A program made the position numbers and the translations under genes. The notes beneath the pieces were generated by a model, which saw only the letters and a program-made list of their open reading frames with translations, ran no database searches and had not been told where the DNA came from. A DNA stretch of 64,000 nucleotides from Elioraea rosea (lineage in GTDB: Bacteria > Pseudomonadota > Alphaproteobacteria > Acetobacterales > Acetobacteraceae): the NCBI RefSeq assembly GCF_007644105.1, contig NZ_VFAC01000020.1:16542-80541 (forward strand), given 5' to 3'. Below are positions 1 through 9,021 of the stretch, piece by piece. The number at the start of each line of letters is the position of its first letter. The first letter of the stretch is position 1.

Positions 1-1798
1 CGAGCAGACGCGTCCAGAGCGCGCGCACGCGCGACACGTCGAATCCCAGCACGCCGCTCAGGCGCGCCGGGGTGAGCAGTGCCTCCGCCCAGTCCCGCAA
101 CGGCCCGGCGAGCCATCGCGCCAGCGGAACGCCGAAGCCCATCTTCGGACGGTCGAGCAGCGCGCGCGGGATGCGGCGCTCGGCAACGCGGCGGAGGATC
201 GCCTTGCCGCCGCGCTGATCCCACAGCATCGCATCGGGCAGCGAGGCGGCAAAGGAGAGGATGCGGTGATCGAGCAGCGGCACGCGCGTCTCGAGCGCGA
301 CCGACATCGACGCGCGATCCACCTTGGCGAGGATGTCGTCCGGCAGGTAGGCGAGGGTGTCGTGCAGCATCGCCGCACGCCGGAGCGGCAGGTTCGGCCA
401 GGGCGTGGCAGTTGCGGGCGTGGCGCCGGGCAACAGGGCGGCCGCCTCGGCGCCAGTTGCCATGAGGCGGGCGTAGAGATCGCCGGGGCTGCGCGCATCG
501 AGCATTGCGAGCGCTCGGGCAAAGCGCGAGGCGGGGCGGATGCGCCGCATCACGCGGCCGGCGCCCGCGGCGAGAGGGCGGACCGGGCCGGGCACGCGAT
601 CGGCCAAGGCCGAGAGGCGGGCGAGCCAGCCATAGCGGTCATACCCCCCGAACATCTCGTCCCCGCCATCGCCGGAGAGCGCCACCGTCACGTGACGACG
701 CGCGAGACGCGAGACGAGCACGGTCGGAACCTGGGAACTGTCGCCGAATGGCTCGTCATAGAGCCGGCCAAGCTCCGGAACGATCGCGAGCGCCTCCTGT
801 TCCGTCGCCGTCAGCGTCGTATGGTCGGTGCCGAGATGCCGCGCGACCGCTTCGGCATGCGGCGCCTCGTCGAAGCCTTTCTCTGCAAACCCGATCGTGA
901 AGCTCCGTGCAGCGCCGTCGCCGCGCATCGCCGCGACCACGGTGGAAGAATCGATGCCGCCCGAGAGGAATGCGCCGAGCGGAACATCGGCGACGCGGCA
1001 GAGACGAACGGCATCGTCGATCAGCGCGGCGAGCCTCTCCTCGGCGTCCTCCGCACTCCCTGTGAACGGCGCGGCGCGGGCCGATGCGACCGTCTCATTG
1101 GCGGACCACCATGCCCTGGGTAGCGGCATCGTGCCGGCCGGCGCGTCGCCCGCGAGGGTGAGGAGCGTTCCAGGCGGAAGCTTGCGGATACCCGCATAGG
1201 CGCACAGCGGTGCCGGAACCGTGCCAGTCACGACCATCGTCGCGATCGCGTCACGATCAGGATGGCCGGCGAAGCCATCGTCTGCCTCGAGCGCGCCGAG
1301 CTCGGAGCTGAACAGGAAAGCCTGGCCGTTCCAGCCATAGGCGAGCGGCTTCTGGCCAAACCGGTCGCGCGCGAGGCTGAGGCTACGGCGCCCGCGGTCC
1401 CACAGTGCGAGGGCGAACATGCCGTTCGCTGCATCGAGCGCGGCGGCGAGCCCGTCGCGCGCGATCAGCGCGAGCAGCACCTCCGTGTCGGAGCCGCCGC
1501 GGAAAGTTTCGCCACGCGCCTCGAGGCCGCGGCGCAGCTCGGCGTGATTGTAGATCTCGCCGTTGTAGGTGATGACGTAGCGGCCGCAGGCCGAGGGCAT
1601 CGGCTGCGCGCCACGCTCGGAAAGGTCGATGATCGCGAGGCGCCGGTGCCCGAACGCGATGCCGGCCTCTGCGTCTGCCCAGATCTTCTCTCCGTCGGGG
1701 CCACGATGGGCGAGCGCGCGCGTCATCGCCGTCACTCGCCGCGTGAGCTCGCCATGAGGCGCGCCGCCTGGAAGGAGGAGGCCGGCAATGCCGCACAT
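1..1798 (-). CDS. asnB: Asparagine synthase (glutamine-hydrolysing)-like amidotransferase, 3' end cut by window edge
   Basis: Transfers glutamine amide nitrogen to an ATP-activated carboxylate; in polysaccharide loci such enzymes often amidate a sugar acid. The protein begins MCGIAG, so Cys2 is the exposed nucleophile of a class II glutaminase domain (about residues 2-210). The synthetase domain has the PP-loop LSGGIDSST at about residue 279. About 599 codons are visible before the left edge, close to the usual 600-640, so only a short C-terminal tail is missing. The ATG lies one base past the stop of the upstream glycosyltransferase gene, so it is the last visible member of that operon. The family call is firm; the substrate is inference. 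Confidence 0.93.
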   Translation of the reverse strand, partial: MCGIAGLLLPGGAPHGELTRRVTAMTRALAHRGPDGEKIWADAEAGIAFGHRRLAIIDLSERGAQPMPSACGRYVITYNGEIYNHAELRRGLEARGETFRGGSDTEVLLALIARDGLAAALDAANGMFALALWDRGRRSLSLARDRFGQKPLAYGWNGQAFLFSSELGALEADDGFAGHPDRDAIATMVVTGTVPAPLCAYAGIRKLPPGTLLTLAGDAPAGTMPLPRAWWSANETVASARAAPFTGSAEDAEERLAALIDDAVRLCRVADVPLGAFLSGGIDSSTVVAAMRGDGAARSFTIGFAEKGFDEAPHAEAVARHLGTDHTTLTATEQEALAIVPELGRLYDEPFGDSSQVPTVLVSRLARRHVTVALSGDGGDEMFGGYDRYGWLARLSALADRVPGPVRPLAAGAGRVMRRIRPASRFARALAMLDARSPGDLYARLMATGAEAAALLPGATPATATPWPNLPLRRAAMLHDTLAYLPDDILAKVDRASMSVALETRVPLLDHRILSFAASLPDAMLWDQRGGKAILRRVAERRIPRALLDRPKMGFGVPLARWLAGPLRDWAEALLTPARLSGVLGFDVSRVRALWTRLL

Positions 1799-1799
1799 C

Positions 1800-2942
1800 T
1801 CAGGCGCTCATCGGCAGGACGGAGGCCGGCGCGCGGCCGGACGTGAGCGCAGCATAGAGAGAGACGTAATGCGCCACGCACGACTCGAGCCCGTAGCGGG
1901 CCTGCGCTCGTTCTGCCGCCGCTGCGCCAAGCGCCTCGCGCAGGTCATGATCGTTGCCGAGGCGGACAAGCGCGTCCGCGAGTGCCGAAGGCTCGCGCGG
2001 CGGCACGACGAGGCCGGCCTCGGCAACGGCTTCCGGGCTGCCGCCGACATCGGTGACGATCGTCGGCAGCCCTGCAGCCATCGCCTCGATCACGGCGTTG
2101 GGCGAGCCTTCCTCATGCGAGGCGAGCGCGAAGACGTCTGCTGCACCGAGCAGGTCGGCGACGTCGTCACGCTGTCCCACAAGCTTCACCTGGTCGATCA
2201 CCGCAAGCGCCTCGGCCTGCGCGGTGAGAGCGACGCCGTAGCCATCGTCGCGCCCAGCGCAGAGCAGCATCGAGCCTGGCGGCAGATGCGGCCGGGCCTT
2301 GGCGAAGGCCTCGATGAGGTCGGCGTGTCCCTTGTAGGGAATGAGGTTGGCGACGCAGAGGATGGCGATGGCACCCTCGGGGATGCCGAGTGCGGTGCGC
2401 AGTTCCGCCCGCGGTCGCGAGGGCGGGGCGGTGATCACGCCGTTCGGCAGGAGTGCCACCCGTTCGGCCGGTGCGCCCTCGGCGAGAAGCTCCTCGCAGA
2501 CCGCGCGGCTGTTGCCGATGAGCGCATCCATACGCCCGTGCAACCAGCGCTCCATGCGCGCGGCGCGGGGATGCGCGAGCTGATACGTGTTCAGGCTGCG
2601 GCGACTTGCGGCCCGTGGCCGCCGGCCGCTGAGCCAGCAGGCGAGCCCGCCGATGATCGTCGCCTCGGGGAGGAAGAAGTGAGACACGTCGGGCCGCCAG
2701 GCGAGCGCCTCGCGAAGCACCGCTGTGAATCCGGAGACGGACCCGCTCGCGTCGCGCACCTCGACGCCGTCCGCCTCGAGCCTCGCCGCCATCTCTCCGC
2801 GTCCGCGAAGCGACACGACACGCACCGAAGCGCCGCGTGCGACGAGCGCGGGAAGCACGGCGGCGAGATGACGCTCCGTCCCGCCGAGCCCGAGCCCGGT
2901 GACGACGACGAGCAGCCGGAAGCCGCGCGGCAGCTCAGCCAT
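1800..2942 (-). CDS. Glycosyltransferase family 4 protein
   Basis: A retaining GT-B glycosyltransferase of about 380 residues, likely adding a sugar to a surface-polysaccharide intermediate at the cytoplasmic membrane. The N-terminus ([20 protein letters not shown], followed by GTERHLA) is the Rossmann donor entry with the GGTE loop. The C-terminal half has the GT4 signature [20 protein letters not shown] (E-x7-E) that contacts the nucleotide-sugar. I chose the ATG at 2942 because it overlaps the upstream acyltransferase stop by 8 bases. An upstream in-frame start at 2984 would add 14 basic residues and extend into that gene. Acceptor and donor cannot be read from sequence. Confidence 0.9.
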   Translation of the reverse strand: MAELPRGFRLLVVVTGLGLGGTERHLAAVLPALVARGASVRVVSLRGRGEMAARLEADGVEVRDASGSVSGFTAVLREALAWRPDVSHFFLPEATIIGGLACWLSGRRPRAASRRSLNTYQLAHPRAARMERWLHGRMDALIGNSRAVCEELLAEGAPAERVALLPNGVITAPPSRPRAELRTALGIPEGAIAILCVANLIPYKGHADLIEAFAKARPHLPPGSMLLCAGRDDGYGVALTAQAEALAVIDQVKLVGQRDDVADLLGAADVFALASHEEGSPNAVIEAMAAGLPTIVTDVGGSPEAVAEAGLVVPPREPSALADALVRLGNDHDLREALGAAAAERAQARYGLESCVAHYVSLYAALTSGRAPASVLPMSA

Positions 2943-3510
2943 CAGCTTGCCTCGCGGCTTCGAGGAAGGCTTCGACCGGCCCATAGAACGCCTGTTCGAA
3001 CGCAGCGATCCGCGCGTCCGGCCAGTCCCACCAACAAAGGTTCAGCAGCGCAGAGATGGTCGGCTCATCGAACCGGTGCCGGATCAGCCGTGCGGGGTTC
3101 CCAACCATCACCGCATAGGGCGGAACGTCGCGCGCCACAACCGCGCCGGCGCCGATTACCGCCCCGTCGCCCACGGTCACGCCAGAGAGGATAATGGCGC
3201 GCGCGCCGATCCACACGTCGTTGCCGATGGTCACGCCGCCGCGCGTCACGGCATCCGCATTCCCGTGCCGTGGCCGAAGCAGCCTGCTTCGGAAGGGAAA
3301 CGTGCTCGCAAGATCGGTGCGATGATCGGCCTCGCCGAAGATCAGGACGTCGGGTCCGATCGAGCAGAAGGCGCCGACCCGGATCGGCGCGCGTGCTGTT
3401 GGCCGGACGAGATTGCGCGGGGCGAGGCCATAGCTGTGGCGCCCGATCTCGACATGGGCCGGCCAGCGTCCCGGGGCGCGGCCGCGCAGACGGTCCAGCA
3501 GTCCTCTCAT
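2935..3510 (-). CDS. Left-handed beta-helix (hexapeptide) acyltransferase, CatB/XAT-like
   Basis: An acetyl/acyl-CoA-dependent O- or N-acyltransferase of about 191 residues, expected to modify a sugar of the polysaccharide. The middle shows hexapeptide-repeat sequence ([20 protein letters not shown], then [20 protein letters not shown] and [13 protein letters not shown]) and the family end motif [28 protein letters not shown] resembles the active-site loop of CatB-type xenobiotic acetyltransferases. The ATG at 3510 forms an ATGA overlap with the epimerase stop; a GTG two codons upstream (3516) is possible. The acceptor sugar is not known. It lacks the trimeric WbpD-like N-terminus, so I do not assign it as WbpD. 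Confidence 0.88.
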   Translation of the reverse strand: MRGLLDRLRGRAPGRWPAHVEIGRHSYGLAPRNLVRPTARAPIRVGAFCSIGPDVLIFGEADHRTDLASTFPFRSRLLRPRHGNADAVTRGGVTIGNDVWIGARAIILSGVTVGDGAVIGAGAVVARDVPPYAVMVGNPARLIRHRFDEPTISALLNLCWWDWPDARIAAFEQAFYGPVEAFLEAARQADG

Positions 3511-4049
3511 GCGCACGCCTCGAAGGGCGGGAAGGCGAGGTCACGCTCGCTGATCACGGAAGGTGCTGCCGGCCAGGCGATGCCGAAGGCCGGGTCGTCA
3601 TAGCGCGCGCCACGGGCCAGGGCGGAGGCGTAGCGCGTGCCCATGAGGTATAGGATGGCGCACGCGTCGGCGAGCGTCAGGAACCCGTGCGCGAAGCCTT
3701 CCGGAATGGCGAGGGCGCGGCCATTCGCCGCGCTGAGCTCCTCAGCGTGCCAGCGCCGGAAGGTCGGGCTTCCGGGGCGGATGTCGATGGCGACATCCCA
3801 GATCGCTCCGGCGATGCAGCGAACGATCTTCGCTTCCGCCGCCGGCGCATCCTGCCAGTGCAGCCCGCGAAGCGTGTGGCGGCGATCGTTCGTCGAGAGA
3901 TTGGTCTGCCGAACCGTCATCGCGAAGCCTGCCTCGGCCAGGGCCTCGGCGCAGTGAAGGCGCATGAAGCTGCCACGCCCGTCCCGCTGCGGAATCGAGT
4001 GCAGCAGGAGTAGCCCAGGCAACGGCGTCGGGGAAATCGCGAGGCTCAT
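3507..4049 (-). CDS. dTDP-4-dehydrorhamnose 3,5-epimerase family protein (RmlC-like)
   Basis: A cupin-fold sugar epimerase of about 180 residues acting on a nucleotide 4-keto-6-deoxyhexose. Family features include the opening [20 protein letters not shown], the catalytic-region motif [10 protein letters not shown] (RmlC has RGLHYQ), [20 protein letters not shown] and the late GFAHGFLTL (RmlC has GFAHGF). The ATG at 4049 overlaps the methyltransferase stop as ATGA. Because the neighbours make CDP-4-keto-6-deoxyglucose (rfbF, rfbG), the substrate is more likely a CDP-sugar than dTDP-rhamnose precursor; that is inference, since rmlA, rmlB and rmlD are absent from the window. Confidence 0.9.
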   Translation of the reverse strand: MSLAISPTPLPGLLLLHSIPQRDGRGSFMRLHCAEALAEAGFAMTVRQTNLSTNDRRHTLRGLHWQDAPAAEAKIVRCIAGAIWDVAIDIRPGSPTFRRWHAEELSAANGRALAIPEGFAHGFLTLADACAILYLMGTRYASALARGARYDDPAFGIAWPAAPSVISERDLAFPPFEACA

Positions 4050-5317
4050 GCCGGGACGAACACCTCGAGCCTTGGTACCGCGACAGCGAATCGCCCGCCC
4101 CATTCCGCGACGAACGCGAGGTCGGCCGCGATCTCGCGGCGCAGGTTCCACGGCAGGATCAGAACGATGTCGGGCTTCTCGTCAGCGATCGCCTGAGGCG
4201 CCAGGATGGGAATGTGCGAGCCGGGCAGGTAACGGCCCTGCTTCGAGGGCGCACGGTCAACCACGTAGGCGATGCGGCCATCCTCTGCGGTGATGCCGCA
4301 ATAGTTCAGAAGCGTGTTGCCCTTGGCCGCCGCACCATAGGCGGCGACGCGCTTGCCCTCCGCGCGCATCGCGTCGAGAAAGGCGAGCAGCCCGTCGCGC
4401 ACGGAGGCGCAGCGGGCCGCGTAGCCAGCATAGGCGGCATCGGTGTCGAGCCCCGCCGCCGCCTCCTTCGCACGAACCGCTTCGAGGCCAGGGCCAGGCG
4501 CGCGCTTCGCCGCCGCATGCGCGACGAAAAGGCGAAGCGAGCCGCCATGCGTCGGCAGCTCCTCGACGTCGAATACGGCAAGCCCCTGTGCCGCGAGGAC
4601 GCGTTCGGCCGCGGCGAGGGAGAAGTAGCAGTAGTGCTCGTGATAGATCGTGTCGAACTGGAGCTCCCGCAGGAGGTTCAAGAGATGCGGAAACTCGAGC
4701 GTCAGCGTGCCATCGGGAGCGAGAAGGGCGGCGAACCCGGCGGCGAAATCATTCAGGTCCGGCACATGCGCGAAGACGTTGTTGGCAGCGATCAGGTCGG
4801 CCGGGCCATCCCTTTCGCGGATGCGCTCTGCTGTCGCGCGGCCGAAGAAGGCAACTTCCGTCGGCACGCCGCGCGACTGCGCCTCGGCCGCGACATTCGC
4901 CGCAGGCTCGATGCCGAGGCAGGGTATGCCCATCGCGACGAAATGGCGGAGAAGGTAGCCGTCATTGCTCGCGACCTCGACGACGCGGCTTGCCGGGCCG
5001 AGGCCGAGCCGATCACGCATCACCTGCGCGTAGCGCTCGGCGTGCGCAACCCAGCTTGTCGCGACGGAGGAGAAATACGCGTAGTCGGAGAAGATCTCCT
5101 CCGGCGGCACCGCTGCGCCGACCTGAACGAGCCGGCAGGCGCGGCAAACCCGTGCATGCAGGGGATAGCGCGGTTCGGGGCGGGAGAGCGCCTCCTTTGT
5201 GAGGTACGAATTGGCGAGAGGCTGCGCGCCGAGATCGACGAGCGAGAGAGAGAGAGCCTCGCCGCAGAAGCGGCAGGTGCGGTGGCCGTCACCGCCGATG
5301 GGGCGGAGAGCGCTCAT
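4046..5317 (-). CDS. SAM-dependent sugar C-methyltransferase (TylC3 / Methyltransf_13-11-14 type)
   Basis: A three-part methyltransferase of about 423 residues. The N-terminal zinc-binding module has CRFCGE near residue 15 and CRACRLVQVG about 40 residues on. The central Rossmann domain has the SAM site VVEVASNDGYLLRHF and FAHVPDLNDF. The C-terminal domain (YGAAAKGNTLLNYCGI) is typical of NDP-hexose 3-C-methyltransferases. This architecture is established for TylC3-type enzymes that put a methyl branch on a 4-keto-6-deoxysugar. Beside rfbF, rfbG and an epimerase, it suggests a branched-chain deoxyhexose. The start at 5317 (MSALRPIGG) overlaps the rfbG stop as ATGA, preferred over an ATG six codons upstream. 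Confidence 0.92.
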   Translation of the reverse strand: MSALRPIGGDGHRTCRFCGEALSLSLVDLGAQPLANSYLTKEALSRPEPRYPLHARVCRACRLVQVGAAVPPEEIFSDYAYFSSVATSWVAHAERYAQVMRDRLGLGPASRVVEVASNDGYLLRHFVAMGIPCLGIEPAANVAAEAQSRGVPTEVAFFGRATAERIRERDGPADLIAANNVFAHVPDLNDFAAGFAALLAPDGTLTLEFPHLLNLLRELQFDTIYHEHYCYFSLAAAERVLAAQGLAVFDVEELPTHGGSLRLFVAHAAAKRAPGPGLEAVRAKEAAAGLDTDAAYAGYAARCASVRDGLLAFLDAMRAEGKRVAAYGAAAKGNTLLNYCGITAEDGRIAYVVDRAPSKQGRYLPGSHIPILAPQAIADEKPDIVLILPWNLRREIAADLAFVAEWGGRFAVAVPRLEVFVPA

Positions 5318-6384
5318 GCCGCGCGCCTGTTGCATCGTGCCATGTGCGCGTCGAGTGCCGCATCGGCAAGCCGCGCTGCGTCTTCGCCCGCCGCAAGCGC
5401 GCGGTAGAAGCGCGCGGCATCGTCGATCGCCTCCGCCGCGCCGTGCAGCGCGTGCCAGCCGAGAGTCGCCAGCGCCCGGGAGGGGTCCAGCGAGAGGGTG
5501 CGCTTCTCTGCGATCGCGGCGGCAGCGTCATGCACCGGAGGCGGCGCATCGAATGCCACGGCAACGCGACGCGCGACCTCCTCGGCGGTAAGGCGCGGCG
5601 CGGAGGGGGCGGGGCCGAAATTCAGCGCCTGTGGCGCATCGCCACGCAGGAGCGCCTCGGCGTGCAGGATGTAGCCGCGCAGGCAGTCCCGCACGTCCTG
5701 CCAGGGGCGGGTCGAGCCTGGCGCGCGGAGGATCACGGCCCGCCCCTCGCGCGCAGCCCGCACGGTGTCGGGGATCAGGCGTGCGGCTCCGAAGTCGCCG
5801 CCGCCGACGACGTTGCCGGCGCGGGCGGATGCCACCGCCGCCCCTCGCTTGGCGAGCAGGGCGGCGTAGGAGGGGAGCAGAACCTCGCAGGCCGCCTTGC
5901 TCGCGGAATATGGGTCGTCTCCGCCGAGCGGTGCAGCCTCGGCGAAGGCTGTTCCCGTGTCGTCGTTCCGGTACACCTTGTCGCTGGTCACGACCAGCAC
6001 GGCCTTGGGCCCATCCGTGCGGCGAAGCGCATCGAGAAGGCCCATCGTGCCGATGACGTTCGTCGCCACCGTTCCGGCCGGGTTGTCCCAGCCGCGCGGC
6101 ACGAGCGCCTGCGCGGCGAGATGGAACACGGCCGAGGGTTCGGCCTGCGTCACGGCGGCCGCAACCGCATCGGGCTCTCGCAGGTCGCCAATCGTTTCGG
6201 TCACGCCGGCGCGAAGCGGATCGAGCGCGGCGGCTTCGCCTTCCGGTGCGAGCGCGAAGCCGTGCACGCGCGCGCCGAGGCGCGTGAGCCAGCGGGCAAG
6301 CCAGGCGCCCTTGAAGCCCGTGTGGCCGGTCAGCAGGACGCGGCGGCCAGCCCAGGCGCGCGGATCGGGCAGCGCCTGCGTCAT
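5314..6384 (-). CDS. rfbG: CDP-glucose 4,6-dehydratase
   Basis: Converts CDP-glucose to CDP-4-dehydro-6-deoxyglucose, an NAD-dependent short-chain dehydrogenase reaction. Visible features include the nucleotide site GHTGFKGAWL (residues 20-29), the TSDKVY catalytic segment (133-138) and the YSASK Tyr-x3-Lys pair (Y159, K163). RPWQDVRDCLRGY near the C-terminal third is typical of RfbG. Length of 356 residues matches the family. The ATG at 6384 overlaps the rfbF stop as ATGA; a longer in-frame start at 6420 would run into rfbF. It acts directly after the neighbouring cytidylyltransferase. Confidence 0.95.
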   Translation of the reverse strand: MTQALPDPRAWAGRRVLLTGHTGFKGAWLARWLTRLGARVHGFALAPEGEAAALDPLRAGVTETIGDLREPDAVAAAVTQAEPSAVFHLAAQALVPRGWDNPAGTVATNVIGTMGLLDALRRTDGPKAVLVVTSDKVYRNDDTGTAFAEAAPLGGDDPYSASKAACEVLLPSYAALLAKRGAAVASARAGNVVGGGDFGAARLIPDTVRAAREGRAVILRAPGSTRPWQDVRDCLRGYILHAEALLRGDAPQALNFGPAPSAPRLTAEEVARRVAVAFDAPPPVHDAAAAIAEKRTLSLDPSRALATLGWHALHGAAEAIDDAARFYRALAAGEDAARLADAALDAHMARCNRRAA

Positions 6385-7154
6385 TGCCACACGGCCCATG
6401 GCGCGCGGCCTGACCGCCACTGCTCCTCGATCACCGATTTGTCGCGCAGCGTATCCATCGGCTGCCAGAAGCCGTCATGGCGGAAGGCGCGCAGCTCGCC
6501 GCGCGCGGCAAGCGCCTCGAGCGGCCCCGCCTCCCACACCGTGCCGTCGCCCTCGATCGCGTCGAGAACGGAGGGCTCGAGAACGAAGAACCCGCCATTG
6601 ATCCACCCGCCATCGCCGAGCGGCTTCTCGACGAAGCGTGTCACCGCGCTGTCGGCGAGCTCGACGGCACCGAACCGTCCTGGCGGGCGCACCGCCGTCA
6701 GCGTCGCCGCCTTGCCGTGCGCGCGATGGAAGGCGAGAAGCGCGCCGATGTCGATGTCGGCCACGCCGTCGCCATAGGTCATGCAGAATGTCTCGCCGGG
6801 CGTGAGATGCCGTGCCGCGCGCTTCAGGCGCCCGCCGGTCATCGTCGCATCGCCCGTCTCGGCGAGCGTCACGCGCCAGGGCTCTGCCGGTGCGTCATGG
6901 TAGGTGATGCTGTTCGCGGCGAGGTCGATCGTGACGTCGGCGCGGTGCAGCGTCCAGTTGGCGAAGTATTCCTTCACCATGTAGCCCTTGTAGCCGAGGC
7001 ACACGACGAAGTCGGTCATCCCGTAATGGGCATAGATCTTCATGATGTGCCACAGCATGGGCTGGCCGCCGATCTCGACCATCGGCTTCGGCCGCACCAC
7101 GGTCTCTTCGGCCAGGCGCGTGCCGAGGCCGCCAGCGAGGATGACGACCTTCAT
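6381..7154 (-). CDS. rfbF: Glucose-1-phosphate cytidylyltransferase
   Basis: Makes CDP-glucose from CTP and glucose-1-phosphate, first step of the CDP-deoxysugar route. The 257-residue protein starts MKVVILAGGLGTRLAEET, the nucleotidyltransferase G-G-x-G-T-R-L site, then VVRPKPMVEIGGQPMLWHIM. It carries GETFCMTYGDGVADIDI and DGFWQPMDTLRDK, both characteristic of RfbF. It sits 6 bases after the aminotransferase stop and overlaps rfbG. No strong Shine-Dalgarno is visible, so translational coupling is likely. Confidence 0.96.
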   Translation of the reverse strand: MKVVILAGGLGTRLAEETVVRPKPMVEIGGQPMLWHIMKIYAHYGMTDFVVCLGYKGYMVKEYFANWTLHRADVTIDLAANSITYHDAPAEPWRVTLAETGDATMTGGRLKRAARHLTPGETFCMTYGDGVADIDIGALLAFHRAHGKAATLTAVRPPGRFGAVELADSAVTRFVEKPLGDGGWINGGFFVLEPSVLDAIEGDGTVWEAGPLEALAARGELRAFRHDGFWQPMDTLRDKSVIEEQWRSGRAPWAVWQ

Positions 7155-7160
7155 GGGCGC

Positions 7161-8309
7161 TCAGGCGAGAACATCGCGGACGGCGGAGATGATCCGGTCC
7201 TGCGTCGTCTCGTCGAGATACGGGTGGAAGGGCAGCGCGAACACCTCCCCCGCCAGCCGCTCACTCACGGGCAGGCCGTTCCCCGCCACGGGGTGCTTGG
7301 CGTAGGCCTTCTGGTGGTGCAGTGGCTTAGGATAGTAGATGGCCGTCGGGATGCCGCGCGCCTTCAGGCCGGCGAGCACCGCGGTGCGGTCCCGCCCCGG
7401 CGTGCGCAGCGTATACTGCGCCCACACCGAGACGTTGTGCGGCGCCACCGTCGGAACGATCGCGACGTCTGCGAGCGCTGCGTTGTAGCGGGCCGCCACC
7501 GTCTGCCGCGCTTCGATCTCGGCCGGGAAGACGCGAAGCTTCTCGAGCAGCACCGCGGCCTGCACCGTGTCGAGCCGCCCGTTCATGCCGACGCGGATGT
7601 TCTCGTACTTGTCTTCGTTGTTCTGCCCGTGCACGCGCAGGGACTGGAGCACATCGAGCGTCTCGGGGTCGTGGCAGAACACCGCGCCGCCATCGCCGTA
7701 GCAGCCGAGCGGCTTGGCAGGGAAGAAGCTCGTCGCCGCCATGTCGCCGATCGCGGCGACGTGCTTGCCGTGATGCGTCGCCCCGAAGCTCTGCGCGGCA
7801 TCCACCAGAACCTTCAGTGCGTGCGCGCGCGCGATGGGAAGCAGCGCGTCGTAGTCGGCCGGCTGGCCGAAGAGGTCGACGGTGATGACCGCGCGCGGCC
7901 TGAGCCCCATCCGCTTCGCGGTCTCGATGCCGGCCTCGAGGCTTGCGGGGTCCATGTTGAAGCTGTCCTCACGCACGTCGACGAACACAGGCGTGGCGCC
8001 GAGCCAGGCGACGACCTCCGCGGTCGCTGCGAAGGTGAAGGAGGGGCAGAGCACCGCGTCGCCCGGCCTGATCTCCCAGGCCATCAGCGCGAGCGCGAGC
8101 GCATCGGTTCCGTTCGCGCAGGAGAGCGTGTGCGGAACGCCCGCGAAGGCCGAAAGCTCCGCCTCGAGCTGCGCCACTTCGGGGCCGAGGATGAACCGGC
8201 AGGACCGCACCACCTTCAGGATCGCCTCCTCCATGCGCGGGCCGATCGCGCGGCGCTGCGCATCGAGGTCGATGAAGGCGATCGGCGGGGCGACGTTCGT
8301 GTCGGGCAT
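7161..8309 (-). CDS. DegT/DnrJ/EryC1/StrS-family sugar aminotransferase, WbpE-like
   Basis: A PLP-dependent aminotransferase of nucleotide keto-sugars (382 residues). The internal aldimine lysine lies in TSFFPAKPLGCYGDGGA, and VDAAQSFGA holds the PLP-ring Asp. The SFFP-KPLGCYGDGGA context, LGPEVAQLEAEL and GMNGRLDTVQAAVLL closely resemble WbpE, which aminates UDP-3-oxo-GlcNAc uronic acid. A nucleotide-sugar 6-dehydrogenase encoded just upstream fits that. The oxidase WbpB and acetyltransferase WbpD of that pathway are not in the window. Amination of the CDP-4-keto-6-deoxysugar made by rfbF/rfbG remains possible. Its ATG overlaps the regulator stop by one base (TGATG). Confidence 0.93.
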   Translation of the reverse strand: MPDTNVAPPIAFIDLDAQRRAIGPRMEEAILKVVRSCRFILGPEVAQLEAELSAFAGVPHTLSCANGTDALALALMAWEIRPGDAVLCPSFTFAATAEVVAWLGATPVFVDVREDSFNMDPASLEAGIETAKRMGLRPRAVITVDLFGQPADYDALLPIARAHALKVLVDAAQSFGATHHGKHVAAIGDMAATSFFPAKPLGCYGDGGAVFCHDPETLDVLQSLRVHGQNNEDKYENIRVGMNGRLDTVQAAVLLEKLRVFPAEIEARQTVAARYNAALADVAIVPTVAPHNVSVWAQYTLRTPGRDRTAVLAGLKARGIPTAIYYPKPLHHQKAYAKHPVAGNGLPVSERLAGEVFALPFHPYLDETTQDRIISAVRDVLA

Positions 8310-9001
8310 CAGGGGTTCTCCTCGGGGGCGGCGGGGGCGGCGACCACGCGCGCCAACTCGGGCATGACGATGGCGTCGGCCGGCAGGCCGAGGCGGGAGG
8401 CAAGGCGCTCGGCCTCACGGCGCAGCGCGCCGTCGGCGTCGGCGTCGGCGATGACGATAGCGTCTGCGGCGATGCTGCCCGGCGCCTCCGTGAGCACGGC
8501 ATGCCCGGCGCAGCGGCGGTTGCGCCCGGACGGGTCGAGGATGGCAGCGACCGCGAGGCCCGAGTCGGTGGCGCTGAGCACCAGCACCTCGGCGAGGTCA
8601 CCTGCGCCCACGAGAAGGATCCGTGTCCGGTTCCGGCGCGCGAGCTCGTCGGTCAGCTCGGTGCAGGCGGCGCGGGCGCGGCGATAGAAGCCCATGCTGT
8701 CGGTGAGGTACTGGGCGGTGAGGCGCCCCTTCTCCGTCATGCCCCTTGGCGTTAGGTAGTACGCGTAGCGGCGGAAGGGGGCAGAGCGCACCTTGACGAG
8801 CCCCTTGCGCACGCAGCGCTTCAGGTAGGCGTTCGTCAGGCCGAGGGCGATGCCGAGTTCGCGCGCGAGGCCGCGCTGCGTCTGCGATGGCGAACGCTCC
8901 ACCGCGGCGAGCAGGCCGAGAAGGATAGCGGGGTCTTCCGCCTCCTCACGCCGGCTGGGGGGGCGGGAGGGCGACAGGCGCTCTGCGTGTGTGTCGGGCA
9001 C
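8309..9001 (-). CDS. Winged-helix regulator with C-terminal Rossmann-like domain, polysaccharide locus
   Basis: A 230-residue protein with two parts. Residues about 25-100 form a winged helix (TQRGLARELGIALGLTNAYL, then KRCVRKGLVKV and YLTPRGMTEKGRLT), like the MarR-type regulators found in EPS loci. Residues about 120-220 (TRILLVGAGDLAEVLVLSAT, then LDPSGRNRRCAGHAVL) look like a nucleotide- or sugar-nucleotide-sensing Rossmann fold similar to PglD N-termini. It starts at GTG 9001 (no nearby ATG) and overlaps the aminotransferase start. Two perfect dyads lie 21-59 bases upstream, which suggests autoregulation. Helix-turn-helix call is good; the ligand is unknown. Confidence 0.8.
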   Translation of the reverse strand: MPDTHAERLSPSRPPSRREEAEDPAILLGLLAAVERSPSQTQRGLARELGIALGLTNAYLKRCVRKGLVKVRSAPFRRYAYYLTPRGMTEKGRLTAQYLTDSMGFYRRARAACTELTDELARRNRTRILLVGAGDLAEVLVLSATDSGLAVAAILDPSGRNRRCAGHAVLTEAPGSIAADAIVIADADADGALRREAERLASRLGLPADAIVMPELARVVAAPAAPEENP

Positions 9002-9021
9002 GACGGTGAAGGGGCTACACC

